From the NCBI GenBank assembly GCA_944393415.1, contig CALYAD010000041.1, forward strand, positions 1 to 34,527: a stretch of 34,527 nucleotides of DNA. The letters run 5' to 3'. Positions 22,573 to 31,826 of this stretch are shown here, in pieces. Each line of letters opens with the position of its first letter. Within the stretch, counting starts at the first letter, position 1. The notes below the pieces were generated by a model that was not told the origin of the DNA, did no database searches, and saw nothing but the letters and a program-made list of their open reading frames with translations. Position numbers and translations under genes: made by a program. Origin of the DNA: an uncultured Clostridia bacterium (lineage in GTDB: Bacteria > Bacillota > Clostridia > Oscillospirales > CAG-272).

Positions 22573-24666
22573 ATGCTAAGTGTACCGGAAATATTTGCAA
22601 GCATGGTTTTCAGCGACCGTGTGATGAGAGAAAGACTCCCAAATAACGTTTACAGATCCCTGATAAAAACCATAGAAAGAGGTAAGGCGATAGACCCGTC
22701 GATAGCGGACTGCGTTGCGAACGCGATGAAGGATTGGGCTATCGAAAAGGGAGCGACGCACTATACGCACTGGTTCCAGCCCCTGACCGGCGTCACCGCG
22801 GAAAAGCATGACGCTTTTATCTCGCCTATCGGAAGCTGTCAGGTCATTATGGAATTTTCCGGCAAGGAGCTTATCAAGGGTGAGCCCGACGCCTCCTCGT
22901 TCCCTTCGGGCGGTCTGCGCGCGACCTTCGAGGCAAGAGGCTATACCGCCTGGGATCCCGCCTCATATGCATTCGTAAAGGATGGCTCTCTTTATATACC
23001 GACCGCCTTTTGCTCCTATAACGGAGAGGCGCTGGATTCCAAAACGCCGCTTTTGCGTTCCATGGACGCGGTGAGCGAGCAGGCACTGCGTATACTCCGT
23101 CTGTTCGGGGATACGACATCCAAACGTGTTTTCAGTACGGTCGGAGCCGAACAGGAGTATTTTTTAATCGATAAAGAAACATATAAAAAACGCAAGGATC
23201 TTATATATACCGGAAGAACGCTTTTCGGCGCGCCGGCTCCGAAGGGTCAGGAGATGGAGGACCATTACTTCGGAACTCTGAAGACTCGCGTAAGCTCTTT
23301 TATGCATGACCTTGACCGTGAGCTCTGGGCTCTCGGTATCAACGCCAAAACAAAGCACAACGAGGTGGCACCATCCCAGCATGAGCTTGCTCCGGTTTAC
23401 GCGACTACCAATCTTGCGGTAGATCAGAACGCGCTGATGATGGAATGTATGAAAAAAATAGCCGAAAAGCACGGGCTTGTCTGCCTGCTCCATGAAAAAC
23501 CGTTCGCGGGTATAAACGGTTCAGGTAAACACAATAATTGGTCGCTGTCTACAGACACCGGAAAAAATCTTATAAATCCCGGCGAAACGCCGTCTGAAAA
23601 CGCACAGTTTCTGCTGATGCTGGCGGCGATGGTAAAAGTCGTTGACGAGTATTCCGACCTGCTCAGGCTTTCTGTCGCTTCAGCCGGAAACGATCACCGG
23701 CTCGGAGCCGACGAGGCTCCACCGGCTATTGTATCAATGTTTATAGGCGACGAGCTGGAGGCGATAGTGGAATCGATAGTAGACGGAACGGCGTACAAAA
23801 ACAACGGACGCGGGATAATGAATCTCGGGGTCCCGTCGCTTCCGACCTTCAGTAAGGATACCACGGACCGAAACAGAACCTCCCCATTTGCGTTTACCGG
23901 AAATAAATTTGAATTCAGGATGCTCGGAGCCTCTCAGAACATCGCCCTCCCAAACGTGGTGCTGAATACCGCAGTCGCGGACGTTTTAAAGGGGTTTGCC
24001 GATATTCTGGAAACATCACCGGATTTTGACGCCGCGGTAAAAACGCTTATAAAGGACAACCTTACGGCGCATAAGCGCGTGATATTCAACGGAAACGGGT
24101 ACTCTCACGAATGGGAGCTTGAGGCGGAACGCAGAGGTCTTCCAAATCTTAAAAGATCGGTCGATGCCTTTGGATGCTTCACCTCGGAAAAAAATGTCGC
24201 TCTTTTTGAAAGGACCGGGGTCATGAGCCGGACCGAAATAGAGTCGAGAGAGGAAATACTTTACGAAAGCTACGCAAAAACGGTCAATATTGAAGCAAAG
24301 ACCATGATAGAAATGGCAAGACGCGATTATATACCGGCCGTATCTAAATATACGGGAATGCTTTCGGAGACTGCGGAAAGTAAGCTCACGGTATCCGAAG
24401 AAGAAACATGCTTTGTTGAGAAAAGCCTGATATCCGAGTTATCGGCTCTCAACATGGAAGCATATAAGGCGGCAAACGAGCTTGAAAACAAAATGCGTAA
24501 GGCGGATATTGCCGGAAACGTCAGGGAGTGCGCGGAAAAATTCTGCGGCTCGGTAATCCCGGCAATGGAAAAGCTGAGAAAAAAGATTGACGCTATGGAG
24601 AGAATTACCGCCTCGGAATTCTGGCCTGTTCCGACATACGGGGATATGACATATTATGTAGACTGA
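22573..24666 (+). CDS. glnN: Glutamine synthetase type III
   Basis: A 697-residue GSIII that makes glutamine from glutamate and ammonia with ATP. The length and segments [60 protein letters not shown] and [10 protein letters not shown] identify the large dodecameric type found in Bacteroides and many Clostridia, not the 440-residue GlnA. The C-terminal region specific to GSIII is present. AAAGGA lies six bases before the ATG. It stands alone between terminators, preceded by a hairpin-rich leader and followed by a strong terminator. Nitrogen control is expected, but no regulator gene is in the window. Confidence 0.97.
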   Translation: MLSVPEIFASMVFSDRVMRERLPNNVYRSLIKTIERGKAIDPSIADCVANAMKDWAIEKGATHYTHWFQPLTGVTAEKHDAFISPIGSCQVIMEFSGKELIKGEPDASSFPSGGLRATFEARGYTAWDPASYAFVKDGSLYIPTAFCSYNGEALDSKTPLLRSMDAVSEQALRILRLFGDTTSKRVFSTVGAEQEYFLIDKETYKKRKDLIYTGRTLFGAPAPKGQEMEDHYFGTLKTRVSSFMHDLDRELWALGINAKTKHNEVAPSQHELAPVYATTNLAVDQNALMMECMKKIAEKHGLVCLLHEKPFAGINGSGKHNNWSLSTDTGKNLINPGETPSENAQFLLMLAAMVKVVDEYSDLLRLSVASAGNDHRLGADEAPPAIVSMFIGDELEAIVESIVDGTAYKNNGRGIMNLGVPSLPTFSKDTTDRNRTSPFAFTGNKFEFRMLGASQNIALPNVVLNTAVADVLKGFADILETSPDFDAAVKTLIKDNLTAHKRVIFNGNGYSHEWELEAERRGLPNLKRSVDAFGCFTSEKNVALFERTGVMSRTEIESREEILYESYAKTVNIEAKTMIEMARRDYIPAVSKYTGMLSETAESKLTVSEEETCFVEKSLISELSALNMEAYKAANELENKMRKADIAGNVRECAEKFCGSVIPAMEKLRKKIDAMERITASEFWPVPTYGDMTYYVD

Positions 24667-24729
24667 AAACAGAGCCGCTTCATTTTCCCGTACGTTTCTC
24701 TTTGAAAAGGGGCTCTTACTGAAAGATTT

Positions 24730-24766
24730 AACGGGGAACTTTTAGAAAAAGTTCCCCGTTTTTTCC
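24730..24766 (+). terminator. Intrinsic terminator after glnN
   Basis: A 14-bp stem, AACGGGGAACTTTT with its complement, 3-base loop, followed by a T-rich tail. Its core GGGGAACTT resembles the hairpins at 8357 and 28471. Confidence 0.88.
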
Positions 24767-24768
24767 CC

Positions 24769-24787
24769 TTCAAAACTTTTCTTAAAG
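24769..24787 (+). repeat. Terminator-associated repeat, copy 3
   Basis: TTCAAAACTTTTCTTAAAG, immediately after the glnN terminator tail. Confidence 0.55.
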
Positions 24788-24861
24788 TGATATTTCCCAT
24801 CTAAGGCCGGATAACTTTTAGGGAATCTTGGCAGAGTATCACATAACAGGAATCACAAAAA

Positions 24862-24887
24862 ATCCGTCCTACGGATCTGTTTTTTTG
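24862..24887 (+). terminator. Second hairpin with T-run after glnN
   Basis: ATCCGT pairs with ACGGAT around CCT, followed by CTG and seven T. A-rich sequence on the other side makes it potentially bidirectional. Confidence 0.6.
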
Positions 24888-24957
24888 AAAATCGGGTAGA
24901 TGGGATTTTCTCCCCCGGCGGACTTTCACCGCAGAGCTTTGATATGCCCGTCATACT

Positions 24958-24991
24958 AAAAAAGCGGGCTGCCCTTACCCGGCAGCCCGCT
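24958..24991 (-). terminator. Intrinsic terminator of the small lipoprotein gene
   Basis: Minus-strand AGCGGGCTGCC pairs with GGCAGCCCGCT (11 bp, 7-base loop), followed by a T-run (A-run 24958-24963 on plus). It begins ten bases after the stop. Confidence 0.92.
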
Positions 24992-25001
24992 ATGTATTCG
25001 G

Positions 25002-25418
25002 TTACTTATTGAATATTTCTTTCATTTCTTCGAGCTTGGTAAGTGAAAAAGGAACGAGCAGACAGTTGTCTCTTACAAGCTCAGACTTCTGAACGTCCTC
25101 TATCATTCCGCTGATAGTGCCGCTCTCTTCGATCGCCTTGTCGATATCGCCCTCGGAACCGAACTCAAGCACGAGCGCATATACAGGAATAATATCAAGT
25201 ACAGCCGATTCGGTTTTCCAAAGATGTGCAGTGCAGGAAATACTTCCTTCCTCAAGCTCCGCGACTATCTTGTTTGCGGTTTCATCCAATTCCACCTCCG
25301 TGTATCCGGCGTCCTTGAAATTCTTTTCGATCTTACCATAGGACGAACAGGAAACAAGTGTCATAACGAGCATAACGGACACAAGCATAAACGCCGCGAG
25401 CTTTACAGCCTTTTTCAT
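25002..25418 (-). CDS. Small secreted lipoprotein of unknown function
   Basis: A 138-residue predicted lipoprotein. MKKAVKLAAFMLVSVMLVMT forms the signal, ending in the lipobox LVSC. The mature part is about 115 residues, acidic, with alternating helices and strands; the order alpha-beta-beta-beta-alpha is suggested by YGKIEKNFKDAGY, ISCTAHLWKTES, IIPVYALVLEFGS and LTKLEEMKEIF. I recognise no specific family. The ATG at 25418 is chosen over 25436 because GGGAGA lies about nine bases upstream and the signal starts there. It is monocistronic, with a perfect-consensus promoter and a strong terminator, so it may be highly expressed. Confidence 0.78.
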   Translation of the reverse strand: MKKAVKLAAFMLVSVMLVMTLVSCSSYGKIEKNFKDAGYTEVELDETANKIVAELEEGSISCTAHLWKTESAVLDIIPVYALVLEFGSEGDIDKAIEESGTISGMIEDVQKSELVRDNCLLVPFSLTKLEEMKEIFNK

Positions 25419-25473
25419 GTCATTCTCTCCCTTCATGATAATATTAGACGGTAGATTATTCTCCGTTATAATA

Positions 25474-25502
25474 ATTATATATCATATATCACAATTTGTC
25501 AA
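25474..25502 (-). promoter_or_regulatory. Consensus SigA promoter of the small lipoprotein gene
   Basis: Minus-strand TTGACA (25497-25502), 17-base spacer, TATAAT (25474-25479). Both boxes are perfect. The start codon is about 55 bases downstream. Confidence 0.85.
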
Positions 25503-25554
25503 TACTTTTTTTAAAGTTTACTTTTATTAACAACATAAACATATACTGGACCGC

Positions 25555-26982
25555 TCATTCCTCAACGTACTTTGGATTATAAAACCCGGCCGCTTTTTTA
25601 TTTACCGGTACCCCAAGTCCTTTTTTATAGCATTCCGCTACAGCGGCCTTAGCCTTCTGGTGTCCTCTCTTGGCAGCGTCGTAATAATAAAGGAAGGCAG
25701 TCTGACGGTCGGTCGCGGTTCCAAGTCCCTTTGCGTGACATTCCGCTATTTCATAAAGTACGTCGGGATTTACTTTTTCACCATCCGGCAGCTTCTGATA
25801 AGAAACATTGAGCCATTTAAACGATTCCACGTATTTTTTCTCTTTTCTCAGGCAAAGCGCGTACTGGTACTGCGCCTCGGATATACCCGCGTCCGCCGCC
25901 TTGAAAAAATACTCCTCCGCCTTCGACTCATTCTTTTTTACTCCCACTCCGTCACGGTACAGCTTGGCCAACATCAGAAACGCCTCCGGTACCTCGTCCT
26001 TTGCCGCCTCGGTAAAATACTCTGCCGCACGGGTCTCATCCCTTGTAACCGTGTCTCCTGTAAGATATCTGTACGCGAGCTTCAAATACGCTCTTCTGTC
26101 TCCGCCTTCAAGCGCCTTAATATACCAGCTCGCGGCATCCTGACGGTTCATTTTCATACCGTTACCGGTGTCGAGCATTTCCGCAAACCGGTACTGAGCA
26201 TCCGCGATCCCCTTCACCGCCGCGATGGCTATATATGAAGCCGCCACCGCCGGATTCGGCGCAAAGCCCTCTCCGTCCTCGATCAGACATCCCAGACGGT
26301 ATATCGACTCGAGATAGCCGCGCTCGACTGCCATTTTATAATACAACACGACGGTTGAGTAGGATTCAAGCCCCTGCCGCGCTTTTTCAAGCGCCAGATC
26401 TCCAAGGAAATTAAGCGCCGGCGGATATTCCGCCGAAGCCGCGTACGAAATGTTCTTCATTGCAAGCGTGATATCGTCATATGACGTAGTTCCGCTTTTT
26501 ATAGTCTCTATACCTGTGTCGTAATAATACGCCGCCTGAGCATCTGTCAGTCCCTTTGTCTGGGCAAGCGCCTGACGTACCGAATTTAAGGAATTAAAGC
26601 TCTGCTCCCAAACCCTGATAACAACCACCTGCGAAAGTCTCTCGAACAGTCCGTTCAGGTACTCCATAATCTCGCTTGTCTCAAGCGTAAGATAAACCAC
26701 AAGCGGGCAGCGTCGCTCAACGGTATTTTCCACTACCGCGTTTACTATCCTGTCATTCATTGAATTATGCGTCAGCACAAGAACAGTCGCGCTTGAGGCG
26801 CTCAGACGCTTCGATATTTCCATCAGCTCCTTCTCATTCGGTGATAGCTTGGCGTTTAACCAGTATCTGTAGCCGTCCTCTTCCATTTCGTCCAGCAGTT
26901 TTTCAGCAATTTCCGCGTCCTGATATGTAAACGCCACATATGAAAAAGGCTTATTGCCCGTATACAGCTCGCGTTTTCTCAT
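25555..26982 (-). CDS. TIR-like domain protein with Sel1/TPR-like repeats
   Basis: A 475-residue cytoplasmic protein without signal peptide. Residues 1-130 look like a divergent TIR domain: FSYVAFTYQDAEIAEKLLDE, DGYRYWLNAKLSP, ATVLVLTHNSM and CPLVVYLTLE match the strands and helices of the TIR domains that precede Sel1 repeats in many gut Clostridia. The usual catalytic glutamate after the third strand is not clearly aligned (VVENTVER), so NADase activity is doubtful. From about residue 165 onward there are some eight Sel1-type helical repeats, for example AASWYIKALEGGDRRAYLKL and AEYFTEAAKDEVPEAFLMLA. The ATG at 26982 is set by AAAGGA six bases upstream; the frame runs on to 27069. It has its own promoter at 27141-27169. 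Confidence 0.75.
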   Translation of the reverse strand: MRKRELYTGNKPFSYVAFTYQDAEIAEKLLDEMEEDGYRYWLNAKLSPNEKELMEISKRLSASSATVLVLTHNSMNDRIVNAVVENTVERRCPLVVYLTLETSEIMEYLNGLFERLSQVVVIRVWEQSFNSLNSVRQALAQTKGLTDAQAAYYYDTGIETIKSGTTSYDDITLAMKNISYAASAEYPPALNFLGDLALEKARQGLESYSTVVLYYKMAVERGYLESIYRLGCLIEDGEGFAPNPAVAASYIAIAAVKGIADAQYRFAEMLDTGNGMKMNRQDAASWYIKALEGGDRRAYLKLAYRYLTGDTVTRDETRAAEYFTEAAKDEVPEAFLMLAKLYRDGVGVKKNESKAEEYFFKAADAGISEAQYQYALCLRKEKKYVESFKWLNVSYQKLPDGEKVNPDVLYEIAECHAKGLGTATDRQTAFLYYYDAAKRGHQKAKAAVAECYKKGLGVPVNKKAAGFYNPKYVEE

Positions 26983-27140
26983 TTTATGTCCTTTCCTTTC
27001 CGTGCTCTGATTTAAGTGATATTGCGAAACAAAAGTCCGTTTATTAATTATATGAGCGGGTTCATTCACGCTTCGTAAAAGTCAAAAACACTTTAGCATT
27101 ATAAACCGCGCAATATCCGGACAAAATATTCTTAATAAAA

Positions 27141-27169
27141 ATTATAGCATAGCGACCCGAAAAAATCAA
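27141..27169 (-). promoter_or_regulatory. SigA promoter of the TIR-Sel1 gene
   Basis: Minus-strand TTGATT (27164-27169), 17-base spacer, TATAAT (27141-27146), with TG one base before the -10 box. Confidence 0.75.
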
Positions 27170-27307
27170 GTACTTCCTATGTCATTTTAAAAACATTTTA
27201 TATCATAGGCAGCGCTTTTCATACCTTAAATGTTCAAATAAAACAAAATACGCGTATATCACTTTCATCTACCGATATATTTTCCTACTTATTTTTTTCA
27301 CAGTGTA

Positions 27308-27336
27308 TTGACTTTTATGTCACATTATGGTATAAT
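27308..27336 (+). promoter_or_regulatory. SigA promoter of the GH43-like gene
   Basis: TTGACT (27308-27313), 17-base spacer, TATAAT (27331-27336). The coding start is about 110 bases downstream, with GAAAGGA before it. Confidence 0.78.
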
Positions 27337-27445
27337 ATAAAGGAGAATCTAAAATCAAAAAACGTTCAGAAGCACGGTATTTCAATATCCACACCGGTTT
27401 TCTGCGCGGGATAAGGCTAACTAAGAAGAAAGGAATGATCTTTAT

Positions 27446-28303
27446 ATGAGTTTGATCAAAAAGCTCCTTCCCGTAAAATCCGGCAGCGGATTTGAAATGG
27501 AAGGCTACGGCATATGGGGATGCGCCGTTATCAAGGACGAAAACGGCAGATACTGTATGTACGCCGCGCGCTCCGACAGCTTCTTTACTGATCACATGAA
27601 AAGCGCCGAAATAGTACTAGCGGTTACCGATGACCTGGATATGCCGTTTAAATATGAAAAAACAGTGATCTCTCACAGAGCTCCCTCTTACTGGGACGGT
27701 ATGACCGCGTACAATCCCGCCGTTATATATTTCGACGGGCAATATGTGATCTTTTACTCCGGAAGCGACGGTCAGATCGGTTACGCTGTGTCCGAATCGG
27801 CTCACGGTCCATTTGAAAGATGCGATACTCCCATTTCACTCCCGTTCAAAGCCTATAACCCGTCCGCAGTCGTTGACATGCACGGAATGCTTCGTTTATT
27901 TGTCCGCGATGAGAACAAGCACGTATTTATCGCCGAAGCGAAAAAGCCCGACGGAGACTTTTCTCTGCTGCGAAAGGATCTATTTCCCCTTGGGCAAATA
28001 GAGGATATGTTCGTTTATCCCGTAAGGTTCGGTTATAGCATGATCGCCCTTGATACCGAGGGTATGTACGGAGGTCTAAAGGACGCCGGCTCAATCTTCC
28101 GCTCGGCGGATGGTCTGTACTGGCATCCCGCCTCTCCGGCGCTGGCTTACAGCTTTACTGTCGAGCTTGGAAATGGCGGAGGCATGACGCTTGACAGGCG
28201 TGAACACCCGGTGGTGTACAGCGATGAGACCGGAAAATACCTTTTTACCGCATGTCAGCTCGGAGATCGTGTCTGGAACATGGTTCAAAGAGTAATGGAA
28301 TAA
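27446..28303 (+). CDS. GH43-like five-bladed beta-propeller protein
   Basis: A 285-residue cytoplasmic protein with the repeated blade pattern of the GH43/GH32/GH117-type propellers: GIWGCAVIKDENGRYCMYAA, NPAVIYFDGQYVIFYSGSDG, NPSAVVDMHGMLRLFVRDEN and HPVVYSDETGKYLFTACQLG. These N/H-P-x-V segments often place active-site residues. No signal peptide is present, so any substrate would be an imported oligosaccharide or glycoside. The catalytic acids cannot be assigned with confidence, and the activity is unknown. GAAAGGA lies 11 bases before the ATG. It is monocistronic, with its own promoter and terminator. Confidence 0.7.
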   Translation: MSLIKKLLPVKSGSGFEMEGYGIWGCAVIKDENGRYCMYAARSDSFFTDHMKSAEIVLAVTDDLDMPFKYEKTVISHRAPSYWDGMTAYNPAVIYFDGQYVIFYSGSDGQIGYAVSESAHGPFERCDTPISLPFKAYNPSAVVDMHGMLRLFVRDENKHVFIAEAKKPDGDFSLLRKDLFPLGQIEDMFVYPVRFGYSMIALDTEGMYGGLKDAGSIFRSADGLYWHPASPALAYSFTVELGNGGGMTLDRREHPVVYSDETGKYLFTACQLGDRVWNMVQRVME

Positions 28304-28321
28304 ACCGTATTTGTTTTCTTT

Positions 28322-28352
28322 CCGAAACGTCCGCAAGGCGTTTCGGATTTTT
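28322..28352 (+). terminator. Intrinsic terminator of the GH43-like gene
   Basis: CCGAAACG pairs with CGTTTCGG (8 bp, 9-base loop), followed by ATTTTT. It starts 18 bases after the stop. Confidence 0.88.
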
Positions 28353-28404
28353 ACATCTTTCCTATCTTCCCAAAACCTTCCGGGAAAATATATGTTATAT
28401 TTCA

Positions 28405-28431
28405 ACAGGCGGGGCGTGCATCTCCGCCTGT
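28405..28431. other. Hairpin in convergent intergenic region
   Basis: ACAGGCGG pairs with CCGCCTGT around an 11-base loop. No T-run follows on either strand, so the role is uncertain. It lies between the convergent GH43-like and lipoprotein genes. Confidence 0.45.
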
Positions 28432-28470
28432 CCTATTTCATTACATTTATAGAAAAGCTTTTAAGGGATT

Positions 28471-28502
28471 TTAAGGGAACTTCCCAAAAGAAGTTCCCTT
28501 AA
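28471..28502 (-). terminator. Hairpin after the large lipoprotein gene (AAGGGAACTTC family)
   Basis: A 13-bp perfect stem, TTAAGGGAACTTC with its complement, 6-base loop. No clear T-run follows on either strand. It is nearly the same as the hairpin at 8357-8386 and probably ends or protects the lipoprotein transcript. An AAAAGCTTTT palindrome lies alongside at 28453-28462. Confidence 0.55.
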
Positions 28503-28542
28503 GTATTCTCCACGGCTCGTAAATACAAACAGGCATTCCTTA

Positions 28543-30399
28543 TCAATATTTTACAAGCTCTATTCTGTAAATATAAAACTCCAGCTCGCGCTCCGACGCG
28601 TTGCCCCAGCTTTCCGAATTGTATATACCGCCTTTATCAGTAAACGCCCAGCCCTCGTTATTGAAGGCTACGGAATTTATATATTCATAAGACGGAGTTC
28701 TCGAAGGAGCCATATCATTGAACTCAAGAGTAATAGTGACCCATCCCTTTTCCTCAAGACAGAAATATTCGCTGTAATAGCTCCAGCCACCCTCCTGCTG
28801 ACCGCAGTCGAGCAGACACAGCAGCGCATAATTATATGCCTGCGGACAGTAAAAAGTCATCCTGACAGCGTTATAATCCCCCGGATTCTCATCAAAACCG
28901 GCGTCCGCGAACTTTACCTCCATCGGCTTACCGAGACCTATATTATTCACTTTCACAAGCGGAATTCCGTCCACTGTCACCGGAGATACATTACATTCTC
29001 CCAACATGATCTCGTAATTATCATAGCTGTACAGGGTATAAGTCTTTTCAGGCATAGTACCGCTGTATTCAATAGGAAGATACGCGCGGTATATCCTTAT
29101 ATCATCAATAAAAACATAGTCTCCGGCGTTTCCGTTCAATATCAGATACGCTCCGTTAAGCTCACTAAGAGTATCATTAACCTCCGCACACAGAATACCG
29201 TTCACAAACACGGAGAAACCGTCGGCTCTGACAGCGGCGGAAATACTTAACCACTCGTCAGTCCCCACATAAAAAACGGTATTGTCGTCAACGAGGATCT
29301 CTCCGTTCTTTTCCACGGTCACAAGCTCTCGGTATCCGGCTTTTAATGTCACCGCCGGAGAGGCGTCGTTTCTGTATATGTCAGCAGAAAACACAAATTC
29401 GTCATTGCCTATCCCGCCCCTTGGAAACGAGAGCGTCGAATCCGCATAATTAAGCCGGGCCGATAAGAATTTATTGTCATCGGCGCTTTGCCTGACCTCA
29501 AGATAGGTACGGGAATCGGTACTTATAACGCTTCCGTTATAAGCCCCCACATTCTGTGTCTCGAGGTCCTCGCTTACCGCTATCTCGGTATCGTCGGACG
29601 GGATCATTGAAGCCGGATATTTTCCCTCATAAACCGCTATATTGTCTACGTATAGACTCCCGCTGTGACTGCCGGAGGTCTGTATAACACGGACGTCCGC
29701 AAAATAGTAGCCTGTTATATCATTCGGCGCCATAGAGTACGTGCCCGCTTCTTTTCCGTCTATATATATCTTGTAGCTCAGATTTCCGATATCCACCGCG
29801 ACCGCCAGATTTGTAAAGGTGTTTTTGTTCAGCGCTCCGATTTTAGTACCGCCTACCAAAATATTGCCCTGAGCATCAAGCGACATCGTACTCCAGAACA
29901 CTCCGGGTTTTCCGCTTGCGCGGTATATCACCTGAAGTATCCCGCCGCCCATGTTATAGTCGGAAGCCATTTTAAAATCCGCCTGGCATATGTAACGCGA
30001 AGATGAAATGCCGCCTTCTATATCTACATCTATATACGGATCTATTCCAACAGAATTTCCCGAACGGTGATAACGTATCGCGTTTCCGTCGTCCGATTTT
30101 TCAATATAGAACGTCGTACGCTTGGTTACAAGACTCAGTCGTCCAAGCGCGTACGTCCGCTCCCCGTCCTCGGAGGCGTATTCGGTCCCCGCCTCCACAT
30201 CGTCAAAGGATTCATAAAATCCGTTTTTGGTAACCATATCGAGCTTACCGCCGGTATACGCCGTGTCTACAACAGAGGCGTTCGGTTGTACCGTGTGGTC
30301 TCCGGCAACGCCCTCGCTCACCGGAGCGCAGGATCCAAGAACAACAGTCAGCAGACATATCGCTGCCGGCATAAGCGTAAAAAGACGTTTTTTTCTCAT
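28543..30399 (-). CDS. Large lipoprotein with concanavalin-like domains
   Basis: A 618-residue predicted lipoprotein. The signal ends with the lipobox LGSC (AICLLTVVLGSC). The mature chain seems to hold two laminin-G/concanavalin-like domains: one with NAIRYHRSGNSVGIDPYIDV to GSLYVDNIAVYEGKYP, and a second ending in YVFIDDIRIYRAYLP. A C-terminal beta-rich domain includes YYSEYFCLEEKGWVTITLEF. Both end in the D-D/N-I-x-I-Y motif common in carbohydrate-binding LamG folds. It is likely a surface glycan-binding protein; the ligand is unknown. It follows the EamA gene by 30 bases, so they share an operon. GAAAGGA lies upstream of the ATG. Confidence 0.78.
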   Translation of the reverse strand: MRKKRLFTLMPAAICLLTVVLGSCAPVSEGVAGDHTVQPNASVVDTAYTGGKLDMVTKNGFYESFDDVEAGTEYASEDGERTYALGRLSLVTKRTTFYIEKSDDGNAIRYHRSGNSVGIDPYIDVDIEGGISSSRYICQADFKMASDYNMGGGILQVIYRASGKPGVFWSTMSLDAQGNILVGGTKIGALNKNTFTNLAVAVDIGNLSYKIYIDGKEAGTYSMAPNDITGYYFADVRVIQTSGSHSGSLYVDNIAVYEGKYPASMIPSDDTEIAVSEDLETQNVGAYNGSVISTDSRTYLEVRQSADDNKFLSARLNYADSTLSFPRGGIGNDEFVFSADIYRNDASPAVTLKAGYRELVTVEKNGEILVDDNTVFYVGTDEWLSISAAVRADGFSVFVNGILCAEVNDTLSELNGAYLILNGNAGDYVFIDDIRIYRAYLPIEYSGTMPEKTYTLYSYDNYEIMLGECNVSPVTVDGIPLVKVNNIGLGKPMEVKFADAGFDENPGDYNAVRMTFYCPQAYNYALLCLLDCGQQEGGWSYYSEYFCLEEKGWVTITLEFNDMAPSRTPSYEYINSVAFNNEGWAFTDKGGIYNSESWGNASERELEFYIYRIELVKY

Positions 30400-30429
30400 C
30401 TGTGCGTTTCCTTTCTAAATTGAGAATAT

Positions 30430-31407
30430 TCAGGGATCAAACGAGCGTTTTTTAAGCGAGGCTGAGCTTCCGAGAGGCAATCCGGATAAACACACGGCGG
30501 CAAAGATCAGCGCGCATCCGACCAGCTGCAGCCCGCCAAGCGCGTTTTTCGGAGAAAACAGCCACGCGGATGAAGCGGCGAAAACCGATTCAAGGCTTAG
30601 TATCAGCGCCGCAGAGGAAGCCGGCAGATATTTCTGTCCCGCAATCTGAAGCGTAAAAGCTATACCGCAGGAAAAAAGTCCCGCATATAATAAGTTAAAC
30701 CAGATATTACGAAGTACAGAAAGTCCCGGGAAAGTATATCCGAGCACTTTTATATCAACAAAGACAAAACAGAAGGATAGGAGCGACACTGTTATAAACT
30801 GTACACAGGACAAAAGCGCCGAATTGATTTTGGCGCCGAAGCTTTCGACCGTTAAAATATGAAATGAGAAGCCGACTGCGCACAAAAGAACGAGAAGCTC
30901 CCAGACAGTCAGCCCAAAACCTTCACCGGGGGTTACATTGAGAAGATAAAAGCCAATAATTGAAATTCCCGCCGATACCCAAACCGCGTTACGGGTTCTT
31001 CTTCCGAGAAAAACGCCGATCACCGGAACGAAAATAATATACAGCGAGGTTATGAACGAGGCTTTCCCCGGAGACGCGTGAACAAGCCCGATCTGCTGAA
31101 GGTTAATGGAAAAAAACAGTACCGTACCGCACACGGCGCCGCTTTTTATTACCGCCGGCGTAAAATCCCTTAAGCTATGCTTACGCTGTTTGCCGTCTCC
31201 GGTAAAAATATAAAATATAAAAAGCGATACAGCGCCTACGGCGGCCCTCATAGCGGTAAATGTAAACGGTCCTGCGCTTGACATGGCGCCGCTCTGCGAG
31301 ACCATGGAGGTTCCCCAAATAAACGCGGCGGAAACAAGCATAAATATACCGGTAAGACGCGCCCGTCCGTCTGACTCACGCGGGGATTTCTTAGTTAAGT
31401 ATAACAT
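30430..31407 (-). CDS. EamA/DMT-family permease
   Basis: A 325-residue inner-membrane transporter of the drug/metabolite (EamA) superfamily with about ten predicted helices in two homologous halves. The first EamA repeat begins LTGIFMLVSAAFIWGTSMVS, and the second contains GFSFHILTVESFGAKINSAL with the closing signature YLPASSAALILSLESVFAAS. Such proteins export amino acids, nucleobases or similar small molecules; the substrate cannot be assigned. AGAAAGGA lies five bases before the ATG. It is the first gene of a two-gene unit with the large lipoprotein. The promoter is weak by sequence; a TATAAT lies at 31466-31471 on the minus strand without a good -35 box. Confidence 0.9.
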   Translation of the reverse strand: MLYLTKKSPRESDGRARLTGIFMLVSAAFIWGTSMVSQSGAMSSAGPFTFTAMRAAVGAVSLFIFYIFTGDGKQRKHSLRDFTPAVIKSGAVCGTVLFFSINLQQIGLVHASPGKASFITSLYIIFVPVIGVFLGRRTRNAVWVSAGISIIGFYLLNVTPGEGFGLTVWELLVLLCAVGFSFHILTVESFGAKINSALLSCVQFITVSLLSFCFVFVDIKVLGYTFPGLSVLRNIWFNLLYAGLFSCGIAFTLQIAGQKYLPASSAALILSLESVFAASSAWLFSPKNALGGLQLVGCALIFAAVCLSGLPLGSSASLKKRSFDP

Positions 31408-31826
31408 ATTTTCCTTTCTAAGTCAATACTTTTTATGTGTTTTAACGGTTTTTTAAGATAAAAAAATTATACTCAGGATCGTTTCTAAATTTCACACAAA
31501 TACAGGGAAAGCAGTCACCATGGTAAGCTCACGATAAAGCTTCTGTAAATACGATCGTCTGAAATTATTTTATCAGATATCGTCTTTGCTTATACGTTTT
31601 TAAAAAATATACCATCCGTTCCGTCTCCGGTACATTTATCCATTAATAACCCAACTGTCCTCGAATATTTTGCTTTTCCGATCAAAGCACAATGACAACA
31701 CTCTGTTTTCCGAAGGCGTTTGTAATAATTTATTTTACAAATTTCCCGAAAACTCTTGACTAACAGAGCAAAAAGCTGTATAATGGTTGTTGATAATAAT
31801 TTAAAATTCCATGGAGGTTTTTTCTA
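31408..31826. other. Divergent intergenic region between EamA gene and serC
   Basis: AT-rich. It contains a good plus-strand promoter for serC (31756-31784) and only a weak TATAAT (31466-31471, minus) for the EamA gene. I see no open frame, repeat or strong hairpin in 31480-31750. Confidence 0.6.
31756..31784 (+). promoter_or_regulatory. SigA promoter of serC-serA
   Basis: TTGACT (31756-31761), 17-base spacer, TATAAT (31779-31784). The serC ATG is 42 bases downstream, with GGAGG at 31813-31817. Confidence 0.82.

Larger units (their letters stand above)
24667..25001. other. Convergent intergenic region with three terminators
   Basis: Separates glnN (plus) from a small lipoprotein gene (minus). 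It contains the glnN terminator, a repeat copy, a second hairpin with T-run and the minus-strand terminator of the lipoprotein gene. Nothing else is evident. Confidence 0.7.
26983..27445. other. Divergent intergenic region between TIR-Sel1 and GH43-like genes
   Basis: AT-rich. It carries a minus-strand promoter (27141-27169) for the TIR-like gene and a plus-strand promoter (27308-27336) for the GH43-like gene, each with a leader of roughly 110-160 bases. No further structure stands out. Confidence 0.65.
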
